From: UBA10677 sp045532295
GTDB taxonomy: Bacteria > Bacillota > Clostridia > Christensenellales > Pumilibacteraceae
DNA: 64,000 nt
Assembly (NCBI GenBank): GCA_045532295.1
Contig: JAZSFP010000012.1
Location: forward strand, 62,001-126,000
Direction of reading: 5' to 3'
Part shown: positions 7,962 to 16,260 of the stretch, one piece after another
Numbering within the stretch: the first letter of the stretch is position 1
Layout: each line of letters opens with the position of its first letter
Notes under the pieces: model-generated
Database searches by the model: none
The model's input: the letters and a program-made list of their open reading frames with translations, nothing else
Told to the model about the DNA's origin: nothing
Translations under genes and position numbers: made by a program

Positions 7962-9851
7962 TTAATCGGACAGCACTTCGTTTAGAAGGTTTGCAAACTC
8001 AAAGGGATTTTCCACCTCTAACCCCTCGGTTATACGAGCAGTAGTATAGAGCAGTTTAGCGTAAGAAGTGAGTTTGTCCTTGTCCGTTTCGTATAATTTT
8101 TTAATCTTGTCAAAAATCTTATGCTCGGGATTGATTTCCAAGACTTTCTCGGCAACCACGGGGAAAGCGGAGGCGGTCTTGAGGTTTTTGAAAACCTTTT
8201 CCATTTCAAGCGACACTTCGCCGTCGGCAGTAAGACAAACGGCGTTGTTCTTCATCCTCGAAGAAAGTCGAACTTCTACCACCTCGTCGCCAAGCGCGTC
8301 TTTTATGAATTCGAAAAGTTCCTTGTTCTCTTCCGCAGTCTTTTCGTTCTTTTCTTTAACCGCGCTTTCCTCTTCAAAGCCGAGGTCTTTCGCGCCCACC
8401 GAGCAGAACTCTTTGTCGTCGTGTTTTTGGAGCGTTTTAACTACGAACTCGTCAACGCTATCGGGCATATACAAGATTTCAAAGCCCTTGTCTTTGAGAA
8501 GTTCGGTCTGAGGAAGACGGTCGATTTTCTCGATACTGTCTCCACACGCATAGTAGATATACTTTTGCTCTACTTTCATCCTCGAGCAATACTCGTTGAG
8601 CGTTACCAGTTTATTCTCGGTCGACGAGTGGAACATAATAAGGTCTTTAAGGATTTCTTTCTTTAGTCCGTAGTTGTTGTAAACGCCAAACTTAAGCGCA
8701 ACGCCGAACTCTTTGAAGAACGCCTCGTAGCCCTCTCTGTCGCTCTCCATAAACTTCTTCATTTCCGAAGTAATTTTCTTTTCAAGCGAGGTTGCGATAC
8801 TGCGGAGTTGGCGGTCCTGTTGGAGCATTTCACGGGAAATATTGAGCGAAAGGTCGCTACTATCTACCACACCGCGAATAAAGTTATAGCAATCGGGCAA
8901 AAGTTCTTCGCATTTATCCATTATAAGTACGCCGTTAGAATACAGTTGAAGTCCTTTCTTGTATTCTTTTTGAAAGTAATCCATAGGAGGCGCGGAAGGG
9001 ATATAGAGTAAGGCGGTATAGTTGATATTGCCCTCGATATTGAAGTGGAATACCTTTCTCGGCTCGGTAAAGTCGTGGAATTTGCTCTTATAAAACTCGT
9101 CGTATTCCTCTTTCTTGACTTCCGTCTTGCTCTTTTTCCATACCGGCGTCATACCGTTAAGCGTGGTGCTTTCAGTGTAAGTTTCGTACTCGTCCTGCTC
9201 GCCCTCCGCTTTATCGGGATTTTCCTTAATTCTCGTTTTCGTTAAATCCATTATTATGGGATAGCGAATATAGTCGGAGTACTTCTTAACGAGCCCTCTA
9301 AGGAAGTATTCTTCCAAGAATTGATTGTAGTCAAAGTCGTCGTCTTTATCGCGAAGATACAAAGTAATTATCGTTCCGTTCGTATCCTTTTCGGCCTTTT
9401 CAATAGTGTAACCGCTCGCGCCACTACTTACCCAACGATAAGCCTCGTCCTCTCCGTACTTGCGACTTACCACCTCGATTTTCTTGGCTACCATAAACGC
9501 AGAGTAAAAGCCTACGCCAAACTGACCTATAAGGTCGCTCTTCTCTTCTTGCTCTTTCTTAAAAGCAAGCGTTCCGCTCTCCGCTATCGTTCCAAGGTTT
9601 TTCTCAAGTTCAGTCTCGCTCATTCCTATTCCGTTATCGGCAATAGTAAGCGTGCGTTTTTCCTTGTCTATGAAAAGTTCAATCTTAAACTTGTCGTCCA
9701 CTTTCTCGTCGGTTAGCGAGATAAAGTGCAGTTTGTCAATAGCGTCGCTCGCGTTCGATATAAGTTCGCGAAGAAAGATTTCCTTATTCGTGTATATCGA
9801 ATTGATCATAAGGTCAAGTATGCGCTTGGATTCGGTCTTAAATTGTTTCAT
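7962..9851 (-). CDS. htpG: Hsp90-family chaperone HtpG
   Basis: 629 aa from the ATG at 9851, which has GGAGG 7 nt upstream; the frame stays open further upstream without such a site. It is a dimeric ATP-driven cytoplasmic chaperone. The N-terminal GHKL ATPase motifs are intact: ELISNASDAIDKLHF, DNGIGMS, GTIAESGT and GQFGVGFYSAFMVA. The middle and C-terminal domains follow at usual length for bacterial Hsp90. The gene stands alone behind a perfect promoter that overlaps a CIRCE-like operator, so heat-inducible repression by HrcA is likely. Confidence 0.97.
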   Translation of the reverse strand: MKQFKTESKRILDLMINSIYTNKEIFLRELISNASDAIDKLHFISLTDEKVDDKFKIELFIDKEKRTLTIADNGIGMSETELEKNLGTIAESGTLAFKKEQEEKSDLIGQFGVGFYSAFMVAKKIEVVSRKYGEDEAYRWVSSGASGYTIEKAEKDTNGTIITLYLRDKDDDFDYNQFLEEYFLRGLVKKYSDYIRYPIIMDLTKTRIKENPDKAEGEQDEYETYTESTTLNGMTPVWKKSKTEVKKEEYDEFYKSKFHDFTEPRKVFHFNIEGNINYTALLYIPSAPPMDYFQKEYKKGLQLYSNGVLIMDKCEELLPDCYNFIRGVVDSSDLSLNISREMLQQDRQLRSIATSLEKKITSEMKKFMESDREGYEAFFKEFGVALKFGVYNNYGLKKEILKDLIMFHSSTENKLVTLNEYCSRMKVEQKYIYYACGDSIEKIDRLPQTELLKDKGFEILYMPDSVDEFVVKTLQKHDDKEFCSVGAKDLGFEEESAVKEKNEKTAEENKELFEFIKDALGDEVVEVRLSSRMKNNAVCLTADGEVSLEMEKVFKNLKTASAFPVVAEKVLEINPEHKIFDKIKKLYETDKDKLTSYAKLLYTTARITEGLEVENPFEFANLLNEVLSD

Positions 9852-9891
9852 TTCTTTGCCTCCGTGTTTTAGCAATCAATTAGTTTAACTA

Positions 9892-9918
9892 TTAGCAATC
9901 AATCACATTGACTGCTAA
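9892..9918 (-). promoter_or_regulatory. CIRCE-like operator of htpG (HrcA site)
   Basis: TTAGCAATC-N9-GACTGCTAA: arms and 9-bp spacing match the CIRCE consensus TTAGCACTC-N9-GAGTGCTAA with one change per arm. It starts 4 bp past the -10. A further half-site TTAGCAATC lies at 9869-9877. Confidence 0.75.
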
Positions 9919-9922
9919 AACT

Positions 9923-9951
9923 ATTATAACCTAACTTGGCGCGTTTGTCAA
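9923..9951 (-). promoter_or_regulatory. Perfect sigma-A promoter of htpG
   Basis: Read leftward: TTGACA (9946-9951), 17-bp spacer, TATAAT (9923-9928). Confidence 0.9.
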
Positions 9952-10016
9952 TACTTTTTATGTAAAATTTTGGTGAAATTTTTTAAATATTTTGTGAAAG
10001 CGTTTTCTTTACCGTT

Positions 10017-10035
10017 TTAGCACGCAGTGTGCTAC
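10017..10035. promoter_or_regulatory. Second copy of the TetR-type palindrome
   Basis: TTAGCAC-GCAGT-GTGCTAC has the same arms and 5-bp spacer as the palindrome in the tetR promoter (10653-10671). It lies 40 bp past the tetR stop and about 65 bp upstream of the htpG -35. Confidence 0.5.
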
Positions 10036-10074
10036 TATTTATTTTGGAACGAGCAAGCCCGTTCCATTTAAATA

Positions 10075-10641
10075 TTATTGTAAAGATTTCATTAGTAATG
10101 AAAAACTGTATCTAAACTTTTCAAGCGCCTCTTCCTTTTCCATACGGTTAACAGCGTCGGCGTTATAGCCACGGCAAAAACACCAAATGGCGTAACTCAT
10201 AGTCTCTGCGTCGATATCGTCGCGGATTAAGTGATGCTCCTTTGCGTAAAGAAAAAGTTCGTTTATGCGTTTCATATACCACTCGTAATTGCTTTTGGTG
10301 ATAGAATCTGAGGCGAACACGTAGTGGTTAAACTTTTGCTTGATTTCGTAAGAGAGCACGAGCGTGTTCTCAACGGCTTTGGTTACGAACTCGAAAAAGT
10401 CGCCCACTCCGTCGTATTTTGGCTCGATACTTTCGCGAACGCGCACTACCGTTCGAGTATAAACGATGTCCAAAACTTCTTCGATATTTTGAAAACGGTT
10501 GTAAAAAACACGGTTGGACACGCCCAACTTTTTCAAAATTTTGCGTACCGTAACCTCGCCCTCGCTCGTTACTATTTCTTCGGCGGTATCAATAATTTTT
10601 TCGCACATTTTATCCTTAATGCGCTCTACCGTACTATCCAT
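10075..10641 (-). CDS. TetR/AcrR-family transcriptional repressor
   Basis: 188 aa from the ATG at 10641, chosen because GGAGG lies 5 nt upstream. The N-terminal 55 residues are a TetR helix-turn-helix (IIDTAEEIVTSEGEVTVRKI then GVSNRVFYNRFQNIEEVL); the remainder is the helical ligand-binding and dimer domain. No permease or enzyme gene is next to it, so the effector is unknown. The palindrome TTAGCAC-N5-GTGCTAA just after its own -10 points to autorepression; a second palindrome lies past its stop. Confidence 0.9.
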   Translation of the reverse strand: MDSTVERIKDKMCEKIIDTAEEIVTSEGEVTVRKILKKLGVSNRVFYNRFQNIEEVLDIVYTRTVVRVRESIEPKYDGVGDFFEFVTKAVENTLVLSYEIKQKFNHYVFASDSITKSNYEWYMKRINELFLYAKEHHLIRDDIDAETMSYAIWCFCRGYNADAVNRMEKEEALEKFRYSFSLLMKSLQ

Positions 10642-10652
10642 AATTTCCTCCG

Positions 10653-10704
10653 TTAGCACTTATCGTGCTAAAGCAATTATAACAGTTCTACGAAAAGAAA
10701 TCAA
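10653..10704 (-). promoter_or_regulatory. tetR promoter with overlapping palindromic operator
   Basis: Read leftward: TTGATT (10699-10704), 17-bp spacer, TATAAT (10676-10681), then perfect palindrome TTAGCAC-TTATC-GTGCTAA at 10653-10671, where a bound repressor would block initiation. Confidence 0.75.
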
Positions 10705-10706
10705 GT

Positions 10707-10732
10707 AAAAAACGCCGTTGTCGGCGTTTTTT
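10707..10732 (-). terminator. Rho-independent terminator of the DUF2188 gene
   Basis: AAAAAACGCC-GTTGTC-GGCGTTTTTT, a short GC stem with A/T runs, just past the DUF2188 stop. Confidence 0.8.
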
Positions 10733-10765
10733 AATAAATTACTTTTTCAATTTAAAATACTACTA

Positions 10766-11242
10766 TTAATATTTTTGTTTACGGATCTTTCCGTCTTTTT
10801 TATGTATGGTAATAGAGCCGTCCATACTCTCTGCACGCATTTTAGCAAATTCGATTGCCTCGGCTTGAGTTTTAAAAATCTTAATAGCCCTCTCGCCTTT
10901 GGCTCTTTTAACTTGCCATCTTCCGTCTTCACGAAGGGAAATATGATAGTTAGCAGGACGAGGCTTTTTGTCTTTAACTTCCTCTTCCGTTACGGCGACT
11001 TCTTCCGTCGCCTCTTCGGTAGGCTCTTGCTCTACAATCTCTTCACAAGTAGGCTCAACTATTTCTTCGATCTGGCTTTCTTCTACTATCTCGCCACGCT
11101 TTTTAGCCTTCTGCTCTTCTTTCTCTTTTTTCTTTCTCGCTTTTTCTTCTTCCTTTTGCTTTTGACGGAGAAGACGCTTTCCTTCTTTTTTCATACGCTC
11201 AGCGTCGCGTTCTTCTTTACTTTTAAAAAACCAAAAACACAT
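10766..11242 (-). CDS. Charged coiled-coil protein with C-terminal DUF2188 domain
   Basis: 158 aa from the ATG at 11242, preceded by GAAGGTG. After a short hydrophobic start (MCFWFF) there is a long Lys/Glu coiled coil (about 8-50), a Glu-rich linker, and a C-terminal DUF2188 module: YHISLREDGRWQVKR, then KTQAEAIEFAKM and SITIHKKDGKIR. DUF2188 is a small domain of unknown function found in many bacteria. It stands alone between the radical-SAM gene and tetR. No function can be assigned. Confidence 0.75.
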   Translation of the reverse strand: MCFWFFKSKEERDAERMKKEGKRLLRQKQKEEEKARKKKEKEEQKAKKRGEIVEESQIEEIVEPTCEEIVEQEPTEEATEEVAVTEEEVKDKKPRPANYHISLREDGRWQVKRAKGERAIKIFKTQAEAIEFAKMRAESMDGSITIHKKDGKIRKQKY

Positions 11243-11299
11243 ATAGTTCACCTTCTTTATAAAAATTATAGCATATTTTTTAAGCGATGGCAACCCAAA

Positions 11300-12169
11300 T
11301 CAACGAACTTTTTTGAAGTTTGGCGTAAATTCTTCACTCTCACACCCTTTCTCTTGCGTAAAACCCTCAAGTCCTATTTCCACGGCAAACTTTACCACTT
11401 CGTCATACTCGAACGAAGTCAGTTTTCTATTTAGTTCAGGATAGGGCGAGCGGTTAAACGAGGGTGTGTACTGACGCATAATTGATACGAGCGCAGTGGG
11501 GAAACGGTTTTTTATCTCGCGTAAAACTCTTTTGCTGTCCTCTCGATGCGCGGGCAAAACGAGGTGGCGAATTATTACGCCTTCTTTAATTAAACCGTTT
11601 TCAATTTTAACTTCTCTCTTTTGTCTTACCATCTCTTTAATCGCCTCTACCGCCACCGTAAAATAGTCGGGCGCAGAGGAAAAAGCGGAAGATAGCGCGC
11701 TATCAAAATACTTAAAATCGGGCAGATAAATATCCACGATGCCCTCGAATTCGCGTAACGTATCAACTTTTTCGTAACCACTGCAGTTGTATATGATAGG
11801 GATAGAGAGGTTTTTCTTTACCCTTTTTAGTACGGGCAAAATAAGTGGCGCGTAGTGCGTTGCGGTAACGAGGTTGATATTGTGCGCGCCCGCTTTTTCG
11901 AGAGAATATATCGCCTCTTCAAGTTTCTCTTCGCTCCACACTTCGCCTTTGTTTTGATGACTTATTTCGTGGTTTTGACAAAAAACGCAACGAAGATTGC
12001 ATCCGCCGAAAAAGATTGCGCCACTGCCCCTCTCTCCGCTTATAACGGGCTCTTCAAAACGGTGGAGCATAACCTTGCCGATACGGATTTTGTCGTCCGC
12101 TCCGCAGTAGCCTATTGACTTTTTTCTGTCCACTCCGCAAGCGCGAGGACAAGCGAAACATTTATCCAT
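11300..12169 (-). CDS. Radical SAM protein, PflA-related (COG1313 type)
   Basis: 289 aa. The radical-SAM 4Fe-4S motif CNLRCVFC (CxxxCxxC) lies near residue 57, preceded by FFGGC. An N-terminal Cys cluster (CFACPRACG, later GYCG) is typical of the putative pyruvate-formate-lyase-activating-like proteins of COG1313. Such proteins generate a 5'-deoxyadenosyl radical; the substrate here is unknown and no glycyl-radical enzyme gene is adjacent. It is transcribed from a consensus promoter divergent from the DegV gene. Confidence 0.85.
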   Translation of the reverse strand: MDKCFACPRACGVDRKKSIGYCGADDKIRIGKVMLHRFEEPVISGERGSGAIFFGGCNLRCVFCQNHEISHQNKGEVWSEEKLEEAIYSLEKAGAHNINLVTATHYAPLILPVLKRVKKNLSIPIIYNCSGYEKVDTLREFEGIVDIYLPDFKYFDSALSSAFSSAPDYFTVAVEAIKEMVRQKREVKIENGLIKEGVIIRHLVLPAHREDSKRVLREIKNRFPTALVSIMRQYTPSFNRSPYPELNRKLTSFEYDEVVKFAVEIGLEGFTQEKGCESEEFTPNFKKVR

Positions 12170-12175
12170 AACGAT

Positions 12176-12204
12176 ATTATATTATTTTTAGATTAAAAAG
12201 TCAA
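12176..12204 (-). promoter_or_regulatory. Promoter of the radical SAM gene
   Basis: Read leftward: TTGACT (12199-12204), 17-bp spacer, TATAAT (12176-12181); the ATG at 12169 lies close behind, so the leader is very short or absent. Confidence 0.75.
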
Positions 12205-12222
12205 CCTAACCGTATAATTTAT

Positions 12223-12251
12223 TTGACTATCGAAAATTTTTACCGTATAAT
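12223..12251 (+). promoter_or_regulatory. Promoter of the DegV gene
   Basis: TTGACT (12223-12228), 17-bp spacer, TATAAT (12246-12251). Divergent from the radical SAM promoter; the motif CCGTATAATT occurs near 12210 and again at 12243. Confidence 0.8.
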
Positions 12252-12272
12252 TAACTTGTAAAAGGAGGCGCA

Positions 12273-13058
12273 ATGCACCAGTTCGTTTTAGCATTATCAT
12301 CATCGTGTGATATTCCCCCCGACCAGATTACCGCTTACGAGGCGCATATGTTCTCGACGGGTTTCGTGGGTATTCCTAAAGAACCCTCTACCGCCGACGG
12401 ATACCAAAAGGCGTATAAGCGCATAATGCTTGGGAAAATTCGTCGCTCTTTGCCGTCGGTTAAAAAAATCGAGGACTTTTTCGACGATATTTTAGAGCGC
12501 AAGGATAAGGATATCATTTATATCTCGCCCTCGTCAAGAGCGGACGAGCATTATTCTTACGCCGTAAAAGCGGCTCAAAACTCGCTACTAAAATTCCCCC
12601 GTCGCAATATCTATATTATTAACGGCAACGGCGTAGGCGCGGCTCTTCAACCCCTCTTCTATCTTGGATACAAAATGTACCTCGACGGCGAGAGCGCGGA
12701 AGATACCGTAGCGTCGCTTAACGAACTTTCCGCCTCTCTTACGACGCTCATCGTTACCCCAGACGTTTTATCTTCGTTAAGAGTTAGCGGTGTAGGCGAG
12801 AGAAAACTTAAACTTTTATACCGCGCGCGCAGTGAGGCGGCGGTGGCTAAAAAGATTATCGACGCGTTCGTTAAAAGCGACGCCGAAACGCTCTATATAA
12901 GCCATTGCAACAGCGAATCGCTTGCTATTAAGATTATGCAACGATTTAACGATACCGTTCCAGAGCGCAATATTCAGGTTAGTAAAATGAGCGTCGTTTG
13001 CGCATATACGCTTTCCACTCATACGCTATCTCTCCCCGCGCTTATCGTAGGCTTTTAA
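12273..13058 (+). CDS. DegV-family fatty-acid-binding-type protein
   Basis: 261 aa; AAAGGAGG directly precedes the ATG. The start FVLALSSSCDIP resembles the DegV opening (DSxCDL). A central segment (IYISPSSRADEHYSYAVKAAQ) corresponds to the ligand loop around IxxSS, and a C-terminal alpha/beta domain follows (ETLYISHCNS). DegV proteins bind a fatty acid and often act as FakB carriers for fatty-acid kinase. The N-terminal portion is slightly divergent, so FakB activity is not certain. A terminator follows. Confidence 0.75.
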   Translation: MHQFVLALSSSCDIPPDQITAYEAHMFSTGFVGIPKEPSTADGYQKAYKRIMLGKIRRSLPSVKKIEDFFDDILERKDKDIIYISPSSRADEHYSYAVKAAQNSLLKFPRRNIYIINGNGVGAALQPLFYLGYKMYLDGESAEDTVASLNELSASLTTLIVTPDVLSSLRVSGVGERKLKLLYRARSEAAVAKKIIDAFVKSDAETLYISHCNSESLAIKIMQRFNDTVPERNIQVSKMSVVCAYTLSTHTLSLPALIVGF

Positions 13059-13121
13059 GAAAACGATGGCTATGGTACAACGGATAACTAATTAGCAATA
13101 GCGTTTTAACGAGAAAAATAC

Positions 13122-13158
13122 AAAAAAGACGAGCGAAGAAGTTTCGCTCGTTTTTCTT
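13122..13158. terminator. Terminator shared by the DegV gene and the end of operon A
   Basis: AAAAAAGACGAGCGAA / TTCGCTCGTTTTT hairpin with loop GAAGT between convergent genes; A and T runs on both sides. Confidence 0.85.
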
Positions 13159-14031
13159 TTAGCATATTAAATCTTCTAAAACCTCGGTAAGTTTATCTTT
13201 ATCTTTAACGGCGGTAATTACTCGGTCTTTGCCCTTTCCTGCGATAGTGGTTACGCCCATATCGGACATATTCACTTTAACGCCCTCCTTAACTACCAAC
13301 AAGTCTTCGCCTTCGATTGCACAGTAGACGGTTATAGGGTCCCAACTTTGACGGGGGATATGCCCAAACACGAAGTAAGCCGTCTTCATCGGGTTATCTT
13401 CGCCCTGCATAAGTTTATTGCCCGTAAAAATACCGCCACCCACCTCCGAGGGAGAATAGGTTATAGGCAGAGGAAAGTTGTTCGCAACGAATAAACTGTC
13501 TTCGAGGGATATTTTAACGTTCCACTCGGTAACGCTTTCGGTAAAATTTCCTGCCATCGTATACATATCGAGCGCTTTTTCTTTTACGAGCGAAACGCCG
13601 TCTAAAGAGGATATTTCGTCGGGTTGGCTTTTGAGAAGATAGGCGATATTAGCAAGCGAGCCGATAGTAACGATGCGCACTTTATTTTTAGCGTTTGCCA
13701 GCGCCCTACGCAAAACCTTGGTGGCGTTTTCCGCGCTTTTATTCCTGTACGAATTTTCATACGCCATAGTGAGCGCGCGAGAATAAGCGCCCTCGCCAGC
13801 GTTGTCTCCGCATTTTTTCTCCGTAAGTATGCCTACGGGGATATTTTGCTCGCCGTAATATCTATTGATTACGTCAATAGCGCAAACGGAATCTAAACGC
13901 GACACGCTCGAGGTTATAGCCAAAATATTGCATTTGCCCGCTTTTTGAAGTTTATGCGCAATCATAAGCGCGCCTACGTCGTCGCTATCACTGCCGATAT
14001 CGGTATCAATAATTAAATCAATCGTTTCCAC
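13159..14031 (-). CDS. Nucleoside hydrolase (IunH/RihA superfamily)
   Basis: 290 aa with a GTG start at 14031, preceded by AGAGGAAAA. The N-terminal calcium/active-site motif DTDIGSDSDD is clear, followed by IVTIGSLANIAYLL and, near the end, SWDP, as in inosine-uridine nucleoside hydrolases. The family cleaves N-glycosidic bonds of ribonucleosides. As last gene of the long operon A next to Gfo/Idh/MocA genes, it may act on another glycoside; this is inference. It ends in the shared terminator. Confidence 0.85.
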   Translation of the reverse strand: METIDLIIDTDIGSDSDDVGALMIAHKLQKAGKCNILAITSSVSRLDSVCAIDVINRYYGEQNIPVGILTEKKCGDNAGEGAYSRALTMAYENSYRNKSAENATKVLRRALANAKNKVRIVTIGSLANIAYLLKSQPDEISSLDGVSLVKEKALDMYTMAGNFTESVTEWNVKISLEDSLFVANNFPLPITYSPSEVGGGIFTGNKLMQGEDNPMKTAYFVFGHIPRQSWDPITVYCAIEGEDLLVVKEGVKVNMSDMGVTTIAGKGKDRVITAVKDKDKLTEVLEDLIC

Positions 14032-14097
14032 GGTAAGTTTTCCTCTCTTTTATGATTAGATAAATTATACCATATCCGCTAAATTTTAGCAAGCAAT

Positions 14098-15063
14098 TTA
14101 TACTTTCATTTTCTTTCCTTTACTTTCGTAAATCGCTCTAATCATACGAACGGTTTTCGCGCCCTCTTCTCCGTCGATAGCGAACTTCTCGCCCCTCTTT
14201 ACGCAGTCGTAAAAATGCGCAATCAGTTTCGAGTGTCCCGTACCGTAGCACGCTTTTCCGTTGATTTCGCTCTCGTCAATAAACTCGTAAACTTTACCGT
14301 TTATAACGACTTTATCGGCGCAAACGGTAATCGTTTCGTCCTCCGTTTTGAGCATTATTCCCACGGGAAAATCTGCGCCGGCAGAAGTCGTTGCGTAAAA
14401 ACTGAAAGGGACTTCCCCTTCGAAAAACGCAGTTGCGCTATCCTCAACCTCAATTTCGGGGTGCGTTAGATTAAGCGCACTTGCAGTAACGAACGACGGC
14501 ATTTTAGTAAAGTACGCGGTCAAATCAAGGGTGTGGAGCGCTTGATTTATCATAACGCCACCGCCCTCGCTCTTCCACTTGCCACGCCACTCGTCCATAT
14601 CGTAGTAGTTCGCGTCCCTCTTCCAAAACACGAACCCAGTCGCCGAAAGCACTCTCTTGCCCTCTAAATAGTTTTTTACGAAAACGTTTGGCTTATTGTA
14701 GCGGTTTTGAAGGCATACTCCAAGCATAGCGGTAGATTTTTTCTCCGCGTCAAGAACCGCGTCAAGTTCGTCTCGGCTTATGCAAAGGGGCTTTTCGCAA
14801 AGAGTGTTTATTCCCCTATTAAGAGCCTCGATTACCATTTCCGCGTGAAGATAGTGCGGAGTACAGATATGCACGACTTCTATCTTCTCTCGCTTGAGCA
14901 TTTCTTCGTAATCTTCGTAAACGGTAACGCTCGGATAGTCTCTTTTAGCCTCGTCGCGTTTTGCTTTAGAAATATCACAAATGGCGACTAACTCTTCAAG
15001 GTCAAAAGCGTGAGAGGCGTGTACTCTTCCGATAATCCCGTAACCTATAACTGCCGTTTTCAT
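14098..15063 (-). CDS. Gfo/Idh/MocA-family oxidoreductase (1)
   Basis: 321 aa. An N-terminal Rossmann motif (AVIGYGIIGRVHASH) and the family motif CEKPL at about residue 92 identify an NAD(P)-dependent sugar or cyclitol dehydrogenase. The C-terminal domain contains EDSATAFF, as in related enzymes. Its ATG overlaps the stop of the previous gene (ATGA), so the two are translationally coupled. Together with the second copy it probably interconverts keto and hydroxy forms of the sugar imported by the operon transporter; substrate unknown. Confidence 0.9.
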   Translation of the reverse strand: MKTAVIGYGIIGRVHASHAFDLEELVAICDISKAKRDEAKRDYPSVTVYEDYEEMLKREKIEVVHICTPHYLHAEMVIEALNRGINTLCEKPLCISRDELDAVLDAEKKSTAMLGVCLQNRYNKPNVFVKNYLEGKRVLSATGFVFWKRDANYYDMDEWRGKWKSEGGGVMINQALHTLDLTAYFTKMPSFVTASALNLTHPEIEVEDSATAFFEGEVPFSFYATTSAGADFPVGIMLKTEDETITVCADKVVINGKVYEFIDESEINGKACYGTGHSKLIAHFYDCVKRGEKFAIDGEEGAKTVRMIRAIYESKGKKMKV

Positions 15064-16235
15064 CTCTTTTTACTCTCAAAAGTACCTGCGGTGTCAAGGA
15101 TAACTACTTTGTCTTCCTTAACGACCGTCGATTTTGCCACTCTTTCGTTAAGTTCTTTTATGTATAATTCCTCGTCTACGGGAAGGGTTACGGGCTTATT
15201 GCCAAGCCACGACGAAAGTTCAATCGCGTTCATAAGCATTACGCCGTTAATACCCTCTCTGCCGTCTACGGGCGAGGGTGTATCTTCTAAAATTGAACGA
15301 GTAAACTCGTTGATAATTCCAAGGTGTTGGGGATTGTAGCCGTCAAGTTCCACCTCGACTTCCTCACTCGTTGGCCAAGCAAAACTCGTAGCCTCGCGCG
15401 AGTAAACCGTACTATCCTTTTCGTTGCGGAAAAACTTAACCGTTGCGTTCTCGCATAAAAGTTTGCCTTTCGTTCCCGAAATTTCAAACCTGTTCGTGCC
15501 GGGGAATTCGCCCGTAGTCGTAATGAACACACCCGTTGCACCGTTTTCGTATTCAAAGAACGCCGTTACGTCGTCTTCCACCTCGATATCGTGCCACTTT
15601 CCGTACGAGCAGAACGAGGTTACCCTTTTAGGCAGTCCGCAAATCCATTGAACGAGGTCAAGTTGGTGGGGGCATTGATTGATAAGCACGCCTCCGCCTT
15701 CGCCTTTCCAAGTAGCGCGCCACGAACCCGAATTATAGTAAAACTGCGTTCTGTACCAGTCCGTTATTATCCAAGTAACGCGCTGAATTTCACCGATTAC
15801 GCCCTCTTGTATTAGCGAACGCATCTTGCGGTAAAGATAGTTAGTACGCTGGTTGAACATCATACAAAACTTCGCGTTGCTCTTTTCCGCCACTTCGTTC
15901 ATTTCTCTAACCTGCTTTGTGTAAACGCCGGCAGGCTTATCGCAAATAACGTGTATTCCACGATTAAGCGCCTCGATTACGATTTCAGGGTGAGCGTAGT
16001 GCGGAGTTACCACTATAACCGCGTCGCAAAGTCCGCTGTCAAGCATTTCTTTATAATCAGTAAAGTAACTTACGGGCGACTTGACTTCGCCTTTGATTGC
16101 GTCAATCTTGAGAGGATTGTTGTCGCATAGCGCGGTAATGATACCGCCCTTTACTTCGCCCTTTTCAAAAAAGGATTTAATATAGTAACTTCCTTGACTT
16201 CCTAATCCTATAATTCCGTATCTTACTTCTTTCAT
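15060..16235 (-). CDS. Gfo/Idh/MocA-family oxidoreductase (2)
   Basis: 391 aa; GGAGAAGG precedes the ATG. Rossmann start RYGIIGLGSQGSYYI and motif CDKPAGVY near residue 97, then GGGVLINQCPHQLDL with the conserved catalytic-type His, and VEDDVTAFFEYENG. Longer than its partner downstream, with which it overlaps by 4 bp. Pairs of such dehydrogenases in sugar operons usually act in sequence (oxidation, then reduction). The substrate cannot be read from sequence. Confidence 0.9.
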   Translation of the reverse strand: MKEVRYGIIGLGSQGSYYIKSFFEKGEVKGGIITALCDNNPLKIDAIKGEVKSPVSYFTDYKEMLDSGLCDAVIVVTPHYAHPEIVIEALNRGIHVICDKPAGVYTKQVREMNEVAEKSNAKFCMMFNQRTNYLYRKMRSLIQEGVIGEIQRVTWIITDWYRTQFYYNSGSWRATWKGEGGGVLINQCPHQLDLVQWICGLPKRVTSFCSYGKWHDIEVEDDVTAFFEYENGATGVFITTTGEFPGTNRFEISGTKGKLLCENATVKFFRNEKDSTVYSREATSFAWPTSEEVEVELDGYNPQHLGIINEFTRSILEDTPSPVDGREGINGVMLMNAIELSSWLGNKPVTLPVDEELYIKELNERVAKSTVVKEDKVVILDTAGTFESKKR

Positions 16236-16260
16236 AGTCCTTCTCCCAAAAGCCGTAATA

